Part shown: one piece after another, positions 1 through 11,600 of the stretch
Numbering within the stretch: position 1 is the stretch's first letter
How the letters are laid out: each line of letters begins with the position of its first letter
From: Eucommia ulmoides
Taxonomy: Eukaryota; Streptophyta; Magnoliopsida; Garryales; Eucommiaceae
Length of the DNA: 64,000 nt
Assembly: GCA_016647705.1 (NCBI GenBank)
Contig: CM028327.1
Span: 45,401,114 to 45,465,113 of the forward strand
Direction of reading: 5' to 3'
Program-made: the position numbers and the translations under genes
The notes under the pieces: generated by a model
Database searches by the model: none
What the model was told of the DNA's origin: nothing
Seen by the model: the letters and a program-made list of their open reading frames with translations, nothing else

Positions 1-316
1 AGATCACCGGCTCCACCCAAGTAACCGGTGTTTGTAACACCGGCTACTTTTAGCCGACTTTAATAGTCGATGTTTCTTCGATTTATTTCATCTTCCTGCC
101 CTGGCTCTCTCATCTCTTCTCTCTCTCTACACACGCGCGAGATATAGTCTCTTGGTGATTCATTTCCATCTAATTTGTTTTCTCCTTTAACTAGATCACA
201 GTTTTTGGTTCTGAATCGGAGATTTTAATCAATACCCACCAATGGATTAAAATCATGAACAAATGGGTCTCCACAACTAGTGTTCTCTCTCCCAATATCT
301 CTCCTTAAACCACTTG
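1..316. other. Left-edge non-coding sequence
   Basis: No convincing coding sequence is visible. There is a pyrimidine-rich CT stretch near 105-130. An ACCGG motif recurs in the first 50 bases. The stretch ends where the terminal repeat of a PIF/Harbinger element begins. It could be the 5' untranslated region of a disrupted gene, but nothing shows this directly. Confidence 0.4.
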
Positions 317-1689
317 CGGCATGTTTGGTTGGATGGAATCGGGACGGAATGGAATCGCATTCCGCCCTCGATTCCTATTCTATGGTTTGGTTGCCCAATG
401 AAATCATTTTTGTGATTTCATTGGAATGAAATGAGCTGGAATGGCATTCCATTTCAGATGGGCTGGAATCAAGTCCAGCCCATTGGAATCAATATTTGAA
501 ATTACACAATTGCCCCTGTAGTTATCCTTCGGCACTTAACAACCCGATCAGTCATGAGCAGCCCATCGCGTCGCGTACCATCTTCTCGCAGAGCAGCCCA
601 TCGCGTTGCGTGGTTCATCTTCTCGCAGAGCAGCCCATCGCGTTGCGTGATCCATCTTCTCTCATCGCAGCTTCCAAATTCGATCGGCCTCAGATCAGAA
701 TCAATCGGAAACCCTAGCTCAGTCGCTCCTCAGATTTCAAAGCTGCAACTCTCGGATCGGCTTTTGGATCGACCATAGGTACGCGTATTTATGCTTATTA
801 ATGATCAACTATTGGATTGTTTACAGTTCTTGATTTCGTTCATGTTTGCTCATGATCAATTTAGTGATTATGCGTTTCGTTCGTATTTGGACCTGAGATT
901 CATCATAATGTTTCGGTTTTATACTTCTTTTGATCGATTGACTTGAATAGATCCATGTAGTTGTCTTTCTTGTGCAATATAGTTCAATAGATTCAAATTT
1001 TGTTTTTGGTTTTGTTGTTTCCTAGTAAGAGAAAACTTGTATCAGAGCCGCTAGTTGGTTCACTTTCCTCTGTTTTTGTTTTTCTTCTGTTTTTGTTTTT
1101 GGTTTTGGTTTTATTTCTTTTGTTTTTGTTTTTGGTATTCTTTTTCCTAGTCAAAATCGTTGGTTGATCCTTCCTTCACCTGCGGCAATGGAGAATGCAC
1201 CATTGATCTTCACCATTGAGTTTATGGTGGCGTTTATTCCTTGATCTTCCTTATCTGTGCTCTTTTTTTAAGCATTTAGGCCCCGTTCTCAGAATGCACC
1301 ATTGATCTTCACCATTTTTCTGTTTCTACTTCCAATTCTGTTTCTGTTAATGGAGTTTTTCAAAAATGAAAACATGTTTGGTAGCAAAGTTTTAGCTACA
1401 TATACCATAGAGATAAAGTTGGTCTTGAAGATACCTTGTTTACTTGGTTTAGTGATTTTCAAAGATGTTCTAAAAAAATTTAGACTATGATTACCTTGTT
1501 TACCTGGTGAGAAAATGGAAATTCTTATACCGCCGTTTTATTTGTTTTGTTAATTTTGATACGCAGTAATGGCCAACAGAAATTTAGTAGCTATATAAAT
1601 GCATTGGTTACACACAATGCATATTGCTTATTGGTTTCTACAAATGATGATGATTACTGTTATACAAATACAACGACGAAAAATGACTT

Positions 1690-2898
1690 TATCAAGACGA
1701 AAATATGTTCTTAATTTTCAAAAAAATAGAAAGAATTTGATGGAACGTGTCTATGAAAGCGATGATAATTGTATGAGTTTACTTAAAATGGATCGACGTG
1801 CTTTTACCATTTTATGTAATAGACTTGTAGAAGTAGATTTAAGATCGAGTAAACATTTATTAGTGAATGAACAAGTAGCAATGTTTCTAGAAATTCTAGC
1901 GCATCATGTAAAGAATCGAGTCATACAAAGGGACTTTAAAAGGTCTGCTGAGACAATTAGTAGATATTTTCATGACGTGCTCCTGCGGTAATACGATTGC
2001 AACAAGAATTACTGAAAACGCCTGAGCCTATACCTCAAGACTCGACCGATTGGAGATGGAAGTGGTTCAAGGTATAATTTTTATTTTTATTTTATTTAAA
2101 TATAACTAAGATAAAAGATAATTTATCGATATTTTTTTTAAATATAGTATTTTGATGAAATTCACTTTACTTGTCCATAGAATTGTATCGGTGCTTTAGA
2201 TGGGACATACATCAAGGTACGAGTACCTTTAGCAGATAGACCTAGATACCGTAATCGAAAGGGGAAACTTGCCACAAACGTATTAGCCGTCTGCTCTCAA
2301 GATGAGCAATTTATATATGTTCTACCGGGATGGGAAGGATCTGCTGCTGATGGTAGAGTTCTTAGAGATGCTTGAGTAGGAGGAATGGTTTGAGAGTCCC
2401 AAATGGTAAGTCAGGCTAATAGACAATATATATGCAAATTAATTTGTTATAACTTATTAAATTTAGTTTAATATTTTTATTTTATACCATATAGGTTGCT
2501 ATTATCTTGTTAATGCTGGGTACACAAATTGTGAAGGGTTTCTTGCCCCCTATCGTGGCCAACGTTACCATCTTAATGAGTGGAAGGAAGGACACCAACC
2601 ACGCACCCCATAAGAGTTCTTTAATATGAAACATGCAAGTGCTAGGAATGTCATTGAACGATGTTTTGGTTTTCTCAAAATGCGATAGGGAATACTTAGA
2701 AATCCTTCTTTCTATCCAGTGAAGACCCAAAACCGAATAATCATAACATGTTGTTTGCTCCACAATTTTATTAGACAAGTTATGGAAACAGATCCGATTG
2801 AGTATTTAATTAACCAATCTCAAGGACAAGGGCAAGGACATACAGAAGGTGAATCAACTCAAGTCATCGAGACATCTAGTGAATGGAATACTTGGTGA
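1690..2898 (+). pseudogene. HARBI1-like PIF/Harbinger transposase, inactivated
   Basis: Translated pieces in consecutive frames match the DDE_Tnp_4/HARBI1 family. The N-terminal part reads LLKMDRRAFTILCNRL and FLEILAHHVKNRVIQRDF. After a frameshift near 1984 comes ELLKTPEPIPQDSTDW, then an intron (GT about 2072, AG 2180), then [13 protein letters not shown] holding the first catalytic Asp, and [15 protein letters not shown] holding the second. The last exon contains NVIERCFGFLKMR, which holds the Glu. It is broken by the frameshift near 1984, a stop and frame loss near 2374-2393, and in-frame stops near 2610 and 2687. The enzyme would cut and join transposon ends in the nucleus; this copy cannot encode it. 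Its partner gene downstream is intact, so loss of function here looks fairly recent. Confidence 0.85.
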
Positions 2899-3192
2899 AC
2901 AAACCTTGCTAATGAAATGTATAATGAATGGAGAGAAAGTAGACGAGTTGTGTAGGAATTGTTTTCAAGTTTTCGAAGTTGTAGTTCTATATTTTAAATG
3001 TTAGATGATTTTCATTATGTCTTGGATCGACAAATGTTGGACATTGCATTCTTGTTGTGGTTCATGTTTTAAATATCAAATATTTTCATTATGTCTTAAA
3101 TCTAAAAATGTTGGACATTGCATTTTTGTTGTGGTTCATGTTTTAAATATCAAATATTTTTATATTGCTATAACTTTTTAATGTATATTAGG

Positions 3193-4181
3193 ATGTCGTC
3201 TTTGCCACAAGCCCGAGGTCCTAGTAGAAATAAAAGAAAGTGGAGTCTTGAAAAAGATGATAAGCTTGTTAAGTGCTTACTTGAGTTGCATAACAGTAGA
3301 TCTTTTCAAGCCGATAATGGTTTTAAATCCGGTGCATTCACTAAGATAGAAGCAAAACTTCAGTCTAAGTTGTCTGAATGTGGTCTAAAGGCAAGGCCAC
3401 ATATTGAATCAAGGATAAAGACATTGAAAGCCAGGTTTGCTATTGGATACGATTTGTTGTCTGGGCAAAATACAAGTGGTTTTGGTTGGGATCCTATTAA
3501 AAAGTGTGTCACAGCAGAAAAGTCAATTTGGGATGCCTATTGTGCGGTAAACTAATTTTAATATCGCATTTCTTATTTTATTTAAAAAGTATGATGCCTA
3601 TTATGTGCAAATTTACATAGAATTGTTTTAGTGAATTAAATAAATTTCTAAAATTATAGATTCACAAAGATGCTGAAAAGGTTAGAGATATGTTATTTCC
3701 ATTATATGAAGATTTGAGCATTATTTTTGGAAAAGATAGAGCCACTGGAAGAGATGTTGAGGCTCCGGCAGATGTGGTAGAAGAGCTTGAAAGAGATGGA
3801 CCTCATGGATTTGGTAATTACGAAGGTTCAGAATCTTTTTCTTTTGACGAAGGTTCAAGTGGTACCTCTAAATCGAAGAAGAGAAAGAGTGGATTTTCTG
3901 AGGATGCACTAATAGATGGGATGAAAGAGGCGTCCCAAGTTGTCGCTGCACAAATTAAAGAGTCTACAAATCTTTTGAGCCAAGCTGTGGGATTTGATTT
4001 GATTGAAAAGCAAATGAAGATTAATGGGGAGCTACAAAAGCTTGTTGGGCTCACAGATATTGATAAGTACAAAGTCGGTTATATAATATGTGGTAGTCCT
4101 TTCACAACCAATCTTTTCCTCTCCCTTGGTGACGGTGAAAAGGAAAAATGGGTAAAGTTACTTCTAAATGGAAGCTTATGA
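3193..4181 (+). CDS. Myb/SANT-like DNA-binding protein of the Harbinger element (second transposon ORF)
   Basis: Two exons, 3193-3546 and 3660-4181, join in phase through an intron with GT..AG borders and give about 291 residues without a stop. The N-terminal half (residues about 15-115) is a Myb/SANT-like domain: RKWSLEKDDKLVKCLLELHN, then FKSGAFTKIEAKL, HIESRIKTLKARFAIGYDLL and GFGWDPIKKCV. This matches the Myb_DNA-bind_3 type found in PIF/Harbinger second ORFs and in many plant nuclear proteins. An acidic, Ser/Lys-rich linker follows (SFDEGSSGTSKSKKRKSG, a likely nuclear localisation signal), and the C-terminus ends LSLGDGEKEKWVKLLLNG. In this family the protein binds subterminal DNA and helps bring the transposase to the nucleus. 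Being intact beside a dead transposase, it may still be expressed or act in trans; that is inference. The start is the first Met before the Myb domain. Confidence 0.8.
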
Positions 4182-4634
4182 TATGTTTTTCTTGGTTGAT
4201 TGTTTGGTTAAGGAAATGTTGATGTTTTCATATGGTTGAAATATTTTGGAGACAATATGGTGAACTTAAAATAGGTGGTTTTAGTATTTGTTTAATATTT
4301 TGGAGACTATGATGACAACATTGGTGATTGGAATGAATTTGCTTAGTATTTGAACTTAAAATAGTTGATTTTTTCTTAATTTTTGGTTTATCTCTTTTAT
4401 TTATTTTATAAGTTTTTATGCTGATTAAAAAGTAGCAATTGTGTATTATTTATTTACTTATTTGTTTGGCTTGAATGGTGATTTTTAGTTGATAATTTTT
4501 TTTTTCAAAAAATAGTAGTTGTGTATGTTAAAAAATAGTACATGTTGAATATTTTTCATATATGATATTCCTAATATTTTATAATTATTATTTTTAAGTA
4601 ATTTATTATATATATATTTAAATTGAAATCTAAA

Positions 4635-4812
4635 AGGGCATTATGGAAATTTTATTATATTTCATTCCATTCTTTCACTCATTTCATACCAACCAAACAA
4701 GATAATGGAATAATAATTTCATAAGGGCATAATGGTAATTTTACTATATTTCACTATTCCATTCCTTCTCTCATTCCATACCAACCAAACAAGAGAATGG
4801 AATAGTGATTCC
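4635..4812 (+). repeat. Subterminal direct duplication within the Harbinger element
   Basis: Two adjacent units of about 88 bases, each starting AGGGCATWATGG and each containing ATACCAACCAAACAAGA, lie at about 4635-4722 and 4723-4812. They sit just inside the right terminal repeat. Subterminal repeats of this kind are typical binding regions for the element's own proteins. Confidence 0.65.
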
Positions 4813-4902
4813 ATTGACAATTCTATTCTATTCTTTCTCTCATTTCATTCTTTCTCTCATTCCATTCCACCCTCATTCAATTCCGTCCAACTAAACATGT
4901 CG

Positions 4903-5369
4903 TAAATGTTTTGCTTGTAACATTTTGATCCCCTTGCTAGATTATATATTTAATCATTCAAGTTCTATATTTATTTCGATTCCATAAAATTTAAAATATT
5001 TTTATTGATTTTAAGACGAAAATTAGTTGTTCTCAATAAATGGCCTTTTAGTGGGGATATTGTTGTCATTTCATCACTCAATTAAACCTATGTTTTCTTC
5101 CTAATAATCACTGATATTTCTCTTTCTAATTCATCAGATGAATCTTTGTTAGAGAAATTAGAATGATAAAAAAAATAAAAATATCCCCATTCAAAGATCA
5201 GCACATTCTATTTCTCATCTAAAATTATTAACAACGTTTCTAGTTTTGCGATATTAAAATAAATATAAAACTTGAGGGATTAAATGTGCAGTTTAATAAA
5301 TATCAGGGTTTACATAGACACCTACTCCATACTTTAGGATACTAAAAATTGTAATTTACATATGAATAT
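4903..5369. other. AT-rich spacer between transposons
   Basis: No open frame of note and no recognisable RNA gene. The final eight bases (ATGAATAT, 5362-5369) are the left target duplication of the hAT-type MITE that follows. Confidence 0.5.
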
Positions 5370-5952
5370 TAGGGATGGCAATTGAACTCGAATTGATGGG
5401 TAATCGAACCAAACCAAACCGAACGGGTCGGTTTTGAAACCGATTAAATGATTTTGATTACGGTTTTGGTTTCGAAATTGAAAACCAAAGCGCTTTTGGT
5501 TTCGGTTTGGGATTTGGGATAGTAACCACGAAATCGAACCACGTAACTAATATTTTAAATATATATTTATTATATAGGTTACCCTCAATTTTTTATATAT
5601 TTACATTTTGACCCCTAAGGTATATGTGTTATATATAAGGTTAATTGGGTTAATTTTAGGGTTTTCATAATTTCTTCCGGTATTTTAGTTGTGTTTTTAT
5701 TTATATTTAAAAAAATACAACAGTTTGCGATTTCGCAATTTTGCTTTTGCATAAAATTAAACGATTTTGTTAATATAAAATTAAAAAATCCTAACGGTTT
5801 TGGTTTTGTTTTTACATAAAATCAAACAGCTCGATTTTTAAAACCATTTTCTAAAAAATTGGTAGTTTTGATTTTGGATTTGGTATACGCCTAACGGATT
5901 TGATTTTGGTTTAGAGTGAAATCAGCTCCAAACCGAACCGCTGCCATCCCTA
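5370..5952. mobile_element. hAT-type MITE with perfect 8-bp target duplication
   Basis: The 583-bp element has termini TAGGGATGGCA and TGCCATCCCTA, an exact 11-bp inverted repeat. It is flanked by direct repeats ATGAATAT at 5362-5369 and 5953-5960. Inverted termini of this form with an 8-bp duplication are diagnostic of hAT-superfamily non-autonomous elements. The interior repeats AACCGA/TCGGTT motifs and codes for nothing. An uninterrupted version of the target site is present at 31917-31924. Confidence 0.92.
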
Positions 5953-6060
5953 ATGAATATCAACACATGCTTTGTGTGAAAAAAGGTAAATTTTATTATT
6001 TTTGCCAATTTGGCAGATAGTCAAAGAATACAAATAACAAAATAAAAACAAAGTATGGAA
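5953..6060. repeat. Copy of the 3' flank of the PPR gene
   Basis: About 100 bases starting ATGAATATCAACACATGC closely match 31917-32030, the region at and just beyond the 3' end of the PPR gene. Both contain GCTTTGTGTG followed by A-runs, then TTTGCCAATTTG and ATAGTCAAAGAATACAA. It appears to be a small duplicated scrap of that locus into which the hAT MITE inserted. Confidence 0.75.
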
Positions 6061-6074
6061 TAATGATGGTTCTC

Positions 6075-6550
6075 TCTCTAGAAACCTATGTGAATTCTAC
6101 CGTTACCAGTGATAATGGTGTTCTCGAAAAAACTTCGAAGAAGAAGACGAACTTGAACGAAGCACCAAGAAGGTGAAAAATCATCATGAAGAAAGCCAAG
6201 AAAATGAGGAAATGGAAGTTGAAATCACAAAAGTGGTGGCCTCCTCCAAAAACCCTAATGAAAGCAAAGTGAAGAAAATCAAGTCTCTAATGAAATCGAT
6301 GAAGATCGAAAGAACGGAACGAAGTAAGCAAAATCTTTTATGGATGCGTTGAAAGGAGATCAGACTGTAACAGAATGGGATGACGTCTTCTTCGATGAGG
6401 AAGAAGATGATATGCTGAGTAAATGGCAAGGTAAATCTTCAGAGGAGCAGGAAGGTACGTCATCTTATTCAAGCCCTAGTATTGTAATTCCAGATCAAAT
6501 GACCCTCTTAATCCACCCAATGGGGAGATCGATTGGATACAAAACACTAA
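6075..6550 (+). pseudogene. Possible LINE ORF1 relic, left part
   Basis: Several short frames give a Lys/Glu-rich stretch (ENEEMEVEITKVVASS) followed by SFMDALKGDQTVTEWDDVFF, an acidic run DEEEDDMLSKW, and LLIHPMGRSIGYKTL. The order 'SFxDxLxG, acidic linker, LGRSIGYKTL' resembles the region before and at the start of the DUF4283 domain in plant LINE-1 ORF1 proteins. The reading frame is cut at 6550 by a Harbinger-type insertion. The right flank of that insertion (9166-9396) continues open with a Gln/Asn/Lys-rich stretch that could be the downstream part. Recognition rests on motif order only, so this is tentative. Confidence 0.4.
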
Positions 6551-6873
6551 CGGCATGTTTGGTTGGACAGAATTAGGGGCGGAATGGAATCGCATTCCAC
6601 TCTCGATTCATATTTCGTTATTTGATTCTCTAATGGAATCACAAAAATGATTTTATTGGAATGAAAATGAAGGGAATGGAATCAAATCCAACCCAATAGA
6701 ATCAAAATTAAAATTACAAAAAAAATTAATCATTGATCCAGCCCAATCTAAAAATTAGAAAATAAAAATAGAAATTAAAGAACAAAAAATTGAGAAAAAA
6801 AACAAAAATTTGAGAACAAAAATATAAAATTGAGAACAAAAACTGAAAATTGAGAACAAAAATGGAAAATTAA

Positions 6874-8745
6874 GGCCATGTTTGGTAACCCATCCCATCC
6901 CAGAAATTCTCATCATATTTTCAGTTTCTGTTTGGGAATAGTGATTGGTAAATTCTATTTCTGTTTCCATCCCATTTCAATATGGGAACTGTGCCCATTT
7001 CATTGTATAGGAAATAGGAATCGAAAAAAAAATTGTTTCCCTTCCCATCCCAAAACAGAAAGGATACACTTGGTATTACGAGAATTGTTAACGAGAGTCA
7101 TTCTTCCTCTTTTATTCCCGATCGTCATTCTCCTCCTCACTTCTGCGATTTCTCCTCCATCTTCTCCTTCGATCTTCTGCGATCTTCTCCTCTCACTTCT
7201 ACGATCGATCGATCGATCGAAGCTCCTCACTCCCGATCGTTGTTCGAAGCTGCTTCTCCTTCTTCGTTGGTTCCTCTTCCTTTGTTCGTCACTTGTCGTT
7301 GCTGTCTTGAAGCCGCTCGTTCGTCGCTATTTGAAGCTTTGCAATCCGTCGTTGCATAGGAAATTGGGGGTACCAGGTAATCTTCTATCTCTCCCTCTCT
7401 CTCTTTCTCTCCCTGTTTTTGTGTGCAATGTCTGTCGAGTTTGATGAGAATCAAACCCTAGATCTAGGGTTTTGGGTTCGTTCAACAAAATTTTGTCATA
7501 CATCTACTGTGTTTGTATAGATCTGCAATAATTTCCCCTAGATCTAGGGTTTTGGGTCAGTTTGGTTTGCGATTCTAGGGTCTGTCTTTGCAATTTCTCT
7601 ATTCGGTTAGCATAACGTTAAGCTCTTTTTTTTTATTCCCCTAAATTATAACTCTTATTTAAATGATTTCTCTATTCTGTTCTGTTGCGATTATTGGGAA
7701 CGCTTCTGTTCTGTTGCGATTATTGGGAACGCTTCTGTTATGTTCTGTTGCGATTCTTGGGAACGCTTCTGTTCTATTGCGATCCTTGTGAAACCTTGAT
7801 TAAACCATTGTATAATTGTATAATCCGAGTTAATTTTGGTGTTTTTGTTCCCAGTTTTCTGTTACCCAAAAAGTTTGGAACACAGACAGACATCTGGGAA
7901 CAATTCTGTTCTGTTGCTAAAATTTGTTTCAATTTTCTCTATTTAGTTCTTCATCTTAGCTATGAATTTATTCATATTACTTTGTCATATTTTCAAATGG
8001 TAGTGGTTTTTTGTGGTTATTGTTTCAATTGTTCTATGTGGTGTATTATAAATATTCTATGTTCTAACTTTTTCGCATAGTAAACACTTTATATTGTAGA
8101 TGGCCACCAATAATATATCAATTTTTTACTAACTATTTCAATTCTTTTTTATTTGCAGAGATGAGTCCGGTCAACAATTATGACCATCTTCGACATTCGA
8201 ATTTGACAAGAAGTTTGTTTTCATTTCTTGAGGGATGTAATATGATTTTAATTCTGATGATGTTGCTTCTACGTCTCATCATTGAGCTAATTGTTGTTCT
8301 AAGTATGTGAAAAAGTGAAAATGAACATGTATTGTAGAACAAAACAATTTATATGTACGAACATAATTTTAACATTTATGTTTAATTACATCGCGTGTGA
8401 TTTGCTTGAATTGGATGTAATTTTATATTTATTATCATACATAAAAAAAGAAGGAAAAAAAATGATTTTATACTAACAATTCTACACTTAAAAAAAATTA
8501 AAATAAATAATTCGTTATCAAACGTAATTCTGTTCCGAGAAGAAAACAAATTATGTCTTTACCAAATGCTATTCTGTTCCCAAAATAAAATAGACTCTGT
8601 CGTTACCAAACGCGATTCTGTTCTCAAATCAAAACAGAATTATTCGTTACCAAACGCGATTCTGCTCTCAAAAAAGAAACATAATTCTCATCTCATTCTC
8701 ATTCCACTGCTGAGATGGAAACAGAAACGGTTACCAAACGCCACC
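6874..8745. mobile_element. Nested Harbinger-type element with TAA target duplication
   Basis: The 1872-bp element begins GGCCATGTTTGGTAACC and ends GGTTACCAAACGCCACC, an inverted repeat of about 17 bases with few mismatches. TAA lies on each side (6871-6873, 8746-8748). No transposase is visible. The left third is GC-richer and looks like a plant promoter/5' leader, with CGATCGATCGATCG at about 7202 and Ser/Arg/Leu-rich open frames on both strands. These frames resemble no known family, and I do not call them genes. Confidence 0.8.
7668..7795 (+). repeat. Short tandem repeat, TCTGTTCTGTTGCGATTATTGGGAACGC-like
   Basis: Four consecutive units of roughly 28-33 bases share CTGTTGCGAT and TTGGGAACGCT. 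They lie inside the nested element at 6874-8745. The last unit is diverged (GCGATCCTTGTGAAACC). Confidence 0.7.
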
Positions 8746-9400
8746 TAAAGAACTGAAAATTAAGAACAAAAACAAAAAATTAAAGAACTGAAAATTAGAG
8801 AACTAAAAATTGAGAATAGGAATAGAAAATTAGATAACAAAAAAATGAGAATAAAAATTAAAAATTGAGAACACAAACTGAAAATTGAGAATAGAAACAG
8901 AAATTAGAAAACTGAAAACTGAGAACAGAGAACAGAAACAAAAATTAGATAATAGAAACGAAATTGAATGGAATAGTAAAATATAATAAAATTTAATTAT
9001 AAGGGTATAATGAGAATTTTATTATATTTTACTATTTTATTTCTTTCATCATTCCATACCAACCAAACAAATTAATAGAATAGTAATTTTATTGATAATT
9101 TTATTTCATTACTTCTTTTATTTTATTTTACCCTTATTTCATTCCGTCCAATCAAATGAGCCTAATTGATAGGGCTAAATGCATTCGGAAACCAGGGGGC
9201 AATAATTAAGCTAGAGGCATTAAGACACGATCCAAATAGACCAAAACAAGCCCAGTTAAAAACACAGCCTGACCAGAATTTAAAAGAGGCCCAACACCAT
9301 TCTCAAAGTAATAATAAGTTGCAGGAAGGCAATGGGAAATTGGGTAACACCCGATCGGATCTCAAAACAGATAAAAAAAAAAATTGTATATATTAAAAAA

Positions 9401-10860
9401 AATATTTTTTTTTTTTTACTTAATTTATTATTTTACTCTTACTACAAATGAAATAGGTATGTATTATATAAACTAAAAGGACAAAATAGTAATTTTAGAA
9501 TGATTTCGCTTCCAACTTTTCATTTTCATTCCAATTTTGGGAGGGAAAAAAAAACGGAAAACACTATTTTCACCTTCATTTTTTTTTTCTTTTTCATTTT
9601 CACCTCCAACCAAATATACTCTCTTTTCGTTATTCATTCTATTATCCATTTCATTTTTCACTCTAATTCTTTATCACATAATTACTTTTTAAATAAAAAA
9701 AAATTCGAAAAATGGTATATGCAAACATATATATCAAACATTTATAAAACGCAGATTAGTGTTGCGTTTTTCATATATATATATAACACAAAAGAAAAGA
9801 ACGTTTATACGGTTCTCTCACATATGCGGTTCTCACAAGAAAACGAAACAGCAGAACAAGGGGAAAGTGAAAGGCCACCACTTAGGTTAAGAGTCTCTCT
9901 TATTGTTCCTCTTGTTGCATGAGTTATTAGGGCGTGCTTACTTGAAACATCAAAGCAATCTGCAGCCCTTGGGCTACCCATTGATGCTGCTTCTTCCCCA
10001 ACCTCATTACAAAAATTCCATGCCTCAAACCCTACCCTCAATCCAACCCTCCCTCCTCATCCCTAGGTCTCCCACCGCTGATATCCCTTCTCTTTCCCCC
10101 TTTTTCTTTTTGGTTTTCCAGGGTATCTCCGCACCACAGTCGGCGGAGATTAATCCCTCGAAGTACTGTTGGGCATCAGAAATGAGACACCTCTCCCAAC
10201 AAAACATTCTACATACCTTGTTAATGGCGAAAGCTACCCCAATTATTGGAATTATTACACTTTGCCCCATAATTAGTTTTGTTATTAAAATTTGGTCTTT
10301 TTTTTTTGTTTTTTTATATTATTTCCCAATCTTTCATTTTCATGTCAACTAGTTTTAGCGGGTCTAGAAAAAAAAATATTAGTATATGAAATTTTAAATA
10401 TTCTAATTGATTTTTTCTAAAAATAATGGGTGAAAATATATATTTTCAAAAGTAAAATAATATATGAATAAATTATTTTTCAATAAAATAACACAAATGA
10501 GCATAAATTAAAATTCAATTTTTGTAAGTCTAACAAATGTTAATTTAATTAATTTATATCATATCGAAATTTTTTGGGGGTAGAATTAATTTTTCAATTA
10601 CACTTTATTTTTTAAATAATTTAAAATATGGATCATAAAATTTAATCATATATTTGTGTATCAATAAGAAAAAAAATAAATTAACTAAAATAAAAAGGAT
10701 TAAAAAATTAAATGAGGTCACTCATTATTTGATATATTAAAAAACAAAAAAAATGTAAGAAATATATTAAAAAAAAATGGACAATTAAAAAAAAAAAAAA
10801 ACACCTTTGTAATATTATTATAGGAGATGAAAAGTTTTGAAATTTATTGTAGGAGATGAA
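9401..10860. other. Non-coding stretch with a possible captured gene scrap
   Basis: Mostly AT-rich with A/T homopolymers. Between about 9820 and 10270 the composition is more balanced and short frames exist on both strands, including a plus-strand stretch SERPPLRLRVSLIVPLV followed by a frame with LPIDAASSPTSLQKF. I could not match this to a family. It may be a fragment of a host gene moved by a transposon. Confidence 0.3.
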
Positions 10861-10970
10861 GATGATGGTGGAGATCAACGGCAATGAATCGAGAGTGACG
10901 GAGATGAAAAAGATTAGACATGATTGAATATAAAGGCATGTCAGCTTTATGTATAGTATATGATAAGATG

Positions 10971-11140
10971 TACCCCCAATAAAGGGGTAGGCAATTTTGA
11001 ATGAGTCAAACTTATTTTGTCAAAACACCTTAAATTTTTTAAATATAATTCTTTTTATATATATATTATTTTCTTTCACTTTTATGTCAATATACCCCCA
11101 ATAAAGGGTATGCAATTTTGAATGAGTTAAACTTATCTCA
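10971..11140 (+). repeat. Two-copy direct repeat TACCCCCAATAAAGGGGTA
   Basis: Units at 10971-11027 and 11093-11140 share CCCAATAAAGGG followed by TATGCAATTTTGAATGAGT and an AAACTTAT box, about 120 bases apart. Each contains a small CCCC/GGGG hairpin. Confidence 0.6.
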
Positions 11141-11600
11141 TAATCATAAATAATACGAAATTAATTAATAATCTAAAGTATATATAGATTATAGAACATA
11201 ACAATGAAAAACGATAATCGAAAGCATACATGTCTCGGTTATCACAGGAGATTGAACTATTGCAACGGATTACACACTAGATCTTCATTTTTATGATCTA
11301 GATTATTGTAGTGGCGGCTCTTAATGGGAAGAAACTCATTAATCTAGATTATGGAGGAGACATAATTATTTATATTATGGTTTCTCGTTGGGTCATATCA
11401 TAACGGGTTTTAACGAAACTCAAAACTTACACTTGACACTTAATTAGGTTTCTACATAAAAGACGTCACAACCCAAATCAAAATGTAATCATTAATTATT
11501 TGGACTGCTTAAATAATAAATTATTGATTAACCCATTTTTGTAAAATAATTAATTCAATTAATGTTAGTCCATAAAAAATATTCTAACAAGAAAGCCTTA

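Larger units (their letters stand above)
317..4902 (+). mobile_element. PIF/Harbinger DNA transposon, two-gene type, transposase decayed
   Basis: The ends are imperfect inverted repeats: the left begins GGCATGTTTGGTTGGATGGA, and the right, read on the other strand, begins GACATGTTTAGTTGGACGGA. Between them lie the two genes expected of plant PIF/Harbinger elements, in the same orientation: a HARBI1-like DDE transposase (about 1690-2898) and a Myb/SANT-like DNA-binding protein (3193-4181). The flanks are TTG on the left and TAA on the right, so the usual 3-bp TWA target duplication is not intact. The subterminal regions are rich in GGAAT/ATTCC repeats. Family assignment is confident; the exact end bases are less so. 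Confidence 0.85.
6551..9162. mobile_element. Non-autonomous Harbinger-type element carrying a nested insertion
   Basis: The left end (CGGCATGTTTGGTTGGACAG) and right end (read on the other strand: GGCTCATTTGATTGGACGGA) resemble the termini of the element at 317-4902. TAA flanks both sides (6548-6550 and 9163-9165), fitting the TWA target preference of PIF/Harbinger. The internal sequence is a low-complexity array of GAAAATTGAGAAC-like units at about 6760-6870 and 8750-8960. No transposase is present. A second element (6874-8745) splits it. Confidence 0.75.

Noticed and set aside
6878-7454. Overlapping open frames on both strands (up to 188 residues)
   Set aside because: They lie wholly inside a non-autonomous Harbinger-type element, resemble no family and follow the CT/GA-rich composition. 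One start falls within the element's terminal repeat.
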